Of a stretch of 6,489 nucleotides of DNA, positions 5,275 through 6,489 are shown in pieces (within the stretch, counting starts at the first letter, position 1; each line of letters begins with the position of its first letter). A program made the translations under genes and the position numbers. The notes beneath the pieces were generated by a model. It made no database searches. It was not told the DNA's origin and saw nothing but the letters and a program-made list of their open reading frames with translations. Where the stretch lies: contig CAJJYO010000094.1 in assembly GCA_905197385.1 (NCBI GenBank), positions 1 to 6,489 on the forward strand, written 5' to 3'. The stretch comes from an uncultured Collinsella sp. (GTDB lineage: Bacteria > Actinomycetota > Coriobacteriia > Coriobacteriales > Coriobacteriaceae).

Positions 5275-6117
5275 CTACAGCACCGCGCACAACACGGCGA
5301 GCAACGCCACAACGGCCGCGTAAACCGCATCGTGCCAGCCAAAGCCGCTCCGTGCAAGCGCCGGATACACGCCGGCGAAGCCGCGACACAGCATGGCCTC
5401 GTCCATCGCGCGGCTGCATTCCATCGCCTTGATAAACGTCATGCCCATGATACCCGCCAGCGAATCGGGGCGCGAAAAACCCGCCGGCGCGGAACCGACG
5501 CTGCGCAGCATGACCGATTCGCACAGATCGTGCGCCGTGCGTCCCAGCACCTCAATATGCTTGAGCGCCATATCAAACGTAAAGATAACCTCGTCGGGCA
5601 GGTGCAGCATTTTGAGCGCCGCCGACATGCGGCTCCAGGTGAGCGTCCACGAAACACCCAGCACCAGCGACACATTAATAAACGTCTTGAGCGCGATCTT
5701 GAGCATGGCGCCCGCGGCAGAAGTGTCCAGCAGCAAGGCGAGCAGTACCAGAACCACCGCGAGCCCTGCAGCGCCAAGCGCCGGCACAAAGGTTGCCCGC
5801 AGCCCGCGTACGGGGCGCACGGCAACGAGCACCAGCGCGATAGCCGCCATCAACATGAGGTACAGAGGGCTCTGCGTCAGACACACGCACAGGACGCAAA
5901 CGAACATCCCCACCAGGCGCACCGGAGCCGAAACGCAAGAAAGGGCGCGGTCGACCATCGACCCGCCCTCGTGCGCGCCTCCACCCAGGCGAACCCGCTC
6001 AAGCAGGCTCGCCAGGTGCAGGACATTCTTTTGCATCACACGATGCCGAGCCCCCACGGGCTCATATCGCTCCTCGGCCGCAAGCCAGCTAGGCAGCTCG
6101 GCTATTGCCATGAGCAC
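5275..6117 (-). CDS. cbiQ: Cobalt/nickel ECF transporter transmembrane (T) subunit
   Basis: The 280-residue membrane protein couples the ATPase to the substrate-binding CbiM. Hydrophobic segments lie at about 65-100, 110-131, 137-160 and 262-280. The cytoplasmic coupling region runs through SRMSAALKMLHLPDEVIFTFDMALKHIEVL. Of the two Arg-Gly coupling motifs known in T subunits, the second is plain (AMLCRG, R245-G246), while the first is reduced to R205 in VMLRSVGS. The GTG at 6117 follows AAGGA by 5 bases; the ATG two codons on is 11 bases away and less likely. The start lies within the end of cbiM (29-base overlap), which points to translational coupling. The N-terminal ~50 residues carry a glycine-rich loop (RLGGGAHEGGS). 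Context fixes the metal-importer assignment, but cobalt against nickel cannot be told. Confidence 0.86.
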   Translation of the reverse strand: MLMAIAELPSWLAAEERYEPVGARHRVMQKNVLHLASLLERVRLGGGAHEGGSMVDRALSCVSAPVRLVGMFVCVLCVCLTQSPLYLMLMAAIALVLVAVRPVRGLRATFVPALGAAGLAVVLVLLALLLDTSAAGAMLKIALKTFINVSLVLGVSWTLTWSRMSAALKMLHLPDEVIFTFDMALKHIEVLGRTAHDLCESVMLRSVGSAPAGFSRPDSLAGIMGMTFIKAMECSRAMDEAMLCRGFAGVYPALARSGFGWHDAVYAAVVALLAVLCAVL

Positions 6118-6489
6118 CGCTTTCCTTAACCGTCAGCGAGATCAGGCGGAATGCGATGGTGAGCACCGCCACGCCAATCACGCCGGACAGGATATACATG
6201 GCAGCCTGACCGGCAAAGTCAAGGCCCTGCTCCTCGGAATAGGCCTGCAGATAATCGCCCGTGGGCAGGACATCGGCAAAGGTCGGAGTATCGAGGCCAA
6301 CCGAAGTCTGCAGACTGTCGTCACCAGCCTCCTGAACGGCGGTCACGGCGCCCTCGGCGTCCCACTCGCCCCATGCGTCACCCGTGGCCAGCAGGCCCAG
6401 CGGCGTGGCCACGACAAGCACGGCGACCAGGATGAGCGTGGGGACCAGCGAGGTCTTCTTGGCGGCTGCGCCCTCGGCAGTAAGCTGTC
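6089..6489 (-). CDS. cbiM: Cobalt/nickel ECF transporter substrate-binding subunit, C-terminal end (5' end outside window)
   Basis: The frame is open to the right edge, so only the last ~133 residues are seen. A membrane helix (SLVPTLILVAVLVVATPLG) is followed by LGLLATGDAWGEW, as in the C-terminal extension of long CbiM proteins, which replaces a separate CbiN. A variable acidic stretch of about 50 residues comes next, then a last helix (MYILSGVIGVAVLTIAFRLI) and the tail KESGAHGNSRAA. The core CbiM domain with its N-terminal metal-binding histidine lies outside the window. No cbiN gene is found between this gene and cbiQ, which fits the fused form. A separate CbiN-like gene starting just outside or near GTG 6421 cannot be fully excluded, but no ribosome site supports it. 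The end overlaps cbiQ by 29 bases. Confidence 0.75.
   Translation of the reverse strand, partial: QLTAEGAAAKKTSLVPTLILVAVLVVATPLGLLATGDAWGEWDAEGAVTAVQEAGDDSLQTSVGLDTPTFADVLPTGDYLQAYSEEQGLDFAGQAAMYILSGVIGVAVLTIAFRLISLTVKESGAHGNSRAA

Noticed and set aside
5224..6129. A 301-codon open frame on the plus strand opposite cbiQ
   Set aside because: It is an Arg/His/Gln-rich antisense frame typical of GC-rich DNA. The minus strand carries CbiQ with membrane helices and the AMLCRG motif.

Overview
The window reads as chromosomal DNA of a moderately high-GC member of the Actinomycetota, most likely a Collinsella-type Coriobacteriia. The basis is GC-rich codon use, GTG and TTG starts next to clear Shine-Dalgarno sites, and the mix of families: an aryl-sulfate sulfotransferase remnant, a lactobacillus-like 3-hydroxyacyl-CoA dehydrogenase, a zinc-dependent phospholipase C-like protein, a DUF559-like nuclease, and a CbiMQO importer. 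The genus is inference from family resemblance.

Layout, left to right. 1-576 (+) is the C-terminal part of a DUF389 membrane protein, cut by the window edge and carrying an EF-hand-like loop. 591-1094 (-) is a decayed C-terminal piece of an aryl-sulfate sulfotransferase. 1149-2108 (-) is an intact 3-hydroxyacyl-CoA dehydrogenase, flanked by two similar intergenic elements in opposite orientation. 2109-2459 is a 351-base intergenic region dominated by a pair of 40-base inverted repeats that enclose a candidate promoter. 2460-3533 (+) is a 357-residue protein with a DUF559-like PD-(D/E)XK nuclease C-terminus. It meets 3530-4378 (-), a zinc-dependent phospholipase C-like protein, tail to tail, and the two stop codons share a CTAG. 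4460-6489 (-) holds the end of cbiM, then cbiQ and cbiO, transcribed right to left as one operon for cobalt or nickel uptake. Its promoter and any riboswitch would lie beyond the right edge.

Only the cbiM-cbiQ-cbiO genes clearly work together: substrate-binding membrane protein, coupling membrane protein and ATPase. The other genes are single units with their own promoters. No tRNA, rRNA, CRISPR array, transposase or phage gene is visible. The strongest lead for something undescribed is the nuclease-like gene together with its paired inverted-repeat leader.
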